Shown one piece after another: positions 62,919 through 64,000 of a stretch of 64,000 nt of DNA. The DNA is from Sphingobium fuliginis. GTDB taxonomy: Bacteria > Pseudomonadota > Alphaproteobacteria > Sphingomonadales > Sphingomonadaceae. The notes beneath the pieces were generated by a model that was not told where the DNA came from, searched no databases, and saw only the letters and a program-made list of their open reading frames with translations. Within the stretch, counting starts at the first letter, position 1. Every line of letters begins with the position of its first letter. The DNA is taken from positions 124,001 to 188,000 of the forward strand of contig NZ_SEON01000003.1 in the NCBI RefSeq assembly GCF_004152845.1, read 5' to 3'. The translations under genes and the position numbers were made by a program.

Positions 62919-64000
62919 TCAACCATCCTTGCCATCCGTAATTCCCAGCAGCTTCAACTTCCGGTGCAGGGCCGAACGCTCCATGCCGATGAAGGTGGCG
63001 GTACGGGAAATATTGCCCGAAAAGCGGCGGATCTGGATGCGCAGATATTCCCGCTCAAAGCTTTCCCGCGCCTCGCGGAGCGGCGCGCCCATGATCGCTG
63101 ACTGCCCCATCCCCTCCGAACCGCCGTTGCTCGTCAGTTCGGCCGGCAGCATGTCCAACTCGATCCGCCCGATCCGCTCGCCCGGCGCCAGGATCATCGT
63201 CCGCTCGATGACGTTGCGAAGCTGACGGACGTTGCCCGGCCATTCATTGGCCTGCAAGGCGGCCATAGCGTCACTGGCGATCTCCGGCGGCGGCACCCGG
63301 CGCTCCGCCGCGAAACGGGCGAGATAATGTTCGACCAGCGGTGGAATGTCATCCCGGCGCTCGGCCAGCGGCGGGATGATGAGGGGCACGACGTTGAGCC
63401 GGTAGAATAGGTCCTCGCGGAAACGCCGCTCCTCGATCTCCGTCGCCAGGTTGAGCGCGGTCGAGGAAATGACGCGGACATCCACCTTTACCTGCCGCTG
63501 CCCGCCGACGCGGGTGAAGCTCTGATCCGTCAGCACGCGCAGGATCTTCGCCTGCGTCGTAAGCGGCATGTCCGCGATTTCGTCGAGATAGAGCGTGCCG
63601 CCATGCGCCTGCTCCAGATAGCCGGGACGCACCAGCCCGCTCGGGTCCTCGACGCCGAACAGCTCTTCCTCGACACGATCCGGGTCCATCCGCGCGGCGG
63701 CGACGATGATGAAGGGCGCGTCCGCCCGCCCGCTCCAGCTATGCAGCATGCGCGCGGCGACTTCCTTGCCGACGCCCGCCGGCCCGGAAATCAGCACCCG
63801 GCTGCCCGTCCCCGCCACCTTCTTGATCGTGGCGCGGACGGCATTGATCGCCGCCGAAGTGCCGGTCAGTTCGTCATCCTGCCCGAAACGGGCGCGCAGC
63901 ACCTGATTTTCGCGCCGCAGCCGCTCCGTCTCGGTCGCCCTGGAAACCAGATGCAGCAGCCGGTCCGCCTCGAACGGCTTTTCGATGAAGTCCGCCGCTC
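62919..64000 (-). CDS. ntrX: NtrX-type response regulator, 3' part (runs off the window)
   Basis: At least 360 residues. At the right edge the end of a receiver domain is visible (FIEKPFEADRLLHL), then a AAA+ domain with Walker A GPAGVGKEVAAR and Walker B GGTLYLDEIADMP, and a C-terminal Fis-type helix-turn-helix (RFSGNISRTATFIGMERSALHRKLKLLG). The sigma-54 contact loop GAFTGA is missing; the segment reads ELFGVEDPSGLVRPGYLEQ. That and the nearby hfq-hflX order suggest NtrX rather than NtrC. The receiver Asp lies outside the window. The 155-bp gap to hfq lacks trkA, which lies there in some relatives. Confidence 0.88.
   Translation of the reverse strand, partial: AADFIEKPFEADRLLHLVSRATETERLRRENQVLRARFGQDDELTGTSAAINAVRATIKKVAGTGSRVLISGPAGVGKEVAARMLHSWSGRADAPFIIVAAARMDPDRVEEELFGVEDPSGLVRPGYLEQAHGGTLYLDEIADMPLTTQAKILRVLTDQSFTRVGGQRQVKVDVRVISSTALNLATEIEERRFREDLFYRLNVVPLIIPPLAERRDDIPPLVEHYLARFAAERRVPPPEIASDAMAALQANEWPGNVRQLRNVIERTMILAPGERIGRIELDMLPAELTSNGGSEGMGQSAIMGAPLREARESFEREYLRIQIRRFSGNISRTATFIGMERSALHRKLKLLGITDGKDG

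Overview
The window looks like chromosomal core DNA of an alphaproteobacterium of the order Sphingomonadales, most like Sphingobium, Sphingomonas or Novosphingobium. This is inferred from gene content and order, because no 16S rRNA is present. The signs are high GC, the trpF-trpB-trpA-accD-folC block, a DivL-type kinase, AddAB instead of RecBCD, an Hfq with two Sm domains next to hflX and ntrX, and typical sphingomonad short palindromic repeats. I see no prophage, plasmid genes, CRISPR array, intact insertion sequence or rRNA operon.

Layout. 0-2.7 kb: a lone receiver-domain protein, an AmpG-like muropeptide permease and a small DUF6628-type protein. 2.7-8.8 kb: a minus-strand block with a lipid A-type acyltransferase, trpFBA, accD and folC. 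8.8-12.1 kb: a GT21-like glycosyltransferase, a TPM protein, a membrane acyltransferase and a DUF952 protein. 12.1-18 kb: gyrA and two tandem exported TPR paralogues. 18-21.6 kb: an Lrp regulator, a degenerate sensor kinase, a polysaccharide deacetylase and tRNA-Ile(CAU). 21.7-26.4 kb: a nitrate-type ABC transporter plus outer-membrane porin, behind a leader that looks like an ANTAR (NasT) antitermination target. 26.5-30.7 kb: a 25-residue hydrophobic peptide with an EcfG-type promoter, tRNA-Pro, a repetitive lipoprotein, an M28 peptidase, ettA and a possible small RNA. 30.9-42.1 kb: divL-tsaE-amgK-murU-addB-addA-trxA. 42.1-46.4 kb: GST, inositol-phosphatase family, argJ and a GT-C glycosyltransferase on the minus strand. 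46.6-50.7 kb: secA, a short element with terminal inverted repeats, DUF983, a small protein and tRNA-Ser(UGA). 50.9-59.9 kb: mltB-like, dacC-like, tmk, holB, metG, tatD, an MBL-fold hydrolase, an aspartic protease and a KgtP-like permease, many coupled by 4-base stop/start overlaps. 60-64 kb: mazG converging on hflX, tandem-domain hfq and the 3' part of ntrX, which runs off the window.

Two themes connect distant genes. Peptidoglycan turnover is represented by AmpG, the AmgK/MurU salvage pair, an MltB-type transglycosylase, a D,D-carboxypeptidase and a membrane acyltransferase. Alphaproteobacterial regulation is represented by DivL, NtrX, Hfq, Lrp, an EcfG-type promoter and the ANTAR-type leader.

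The most notable observations are the fused double Hfq, the DivL H-box tyrosine, the putative NasT-responsive leader, the stress promoter ahead of a peptide too short for normal gene calling, the inverted-repeat element whose two ends form the stop codons of both flanking genes, and a sharp drop in GC in the 3' third of metG.
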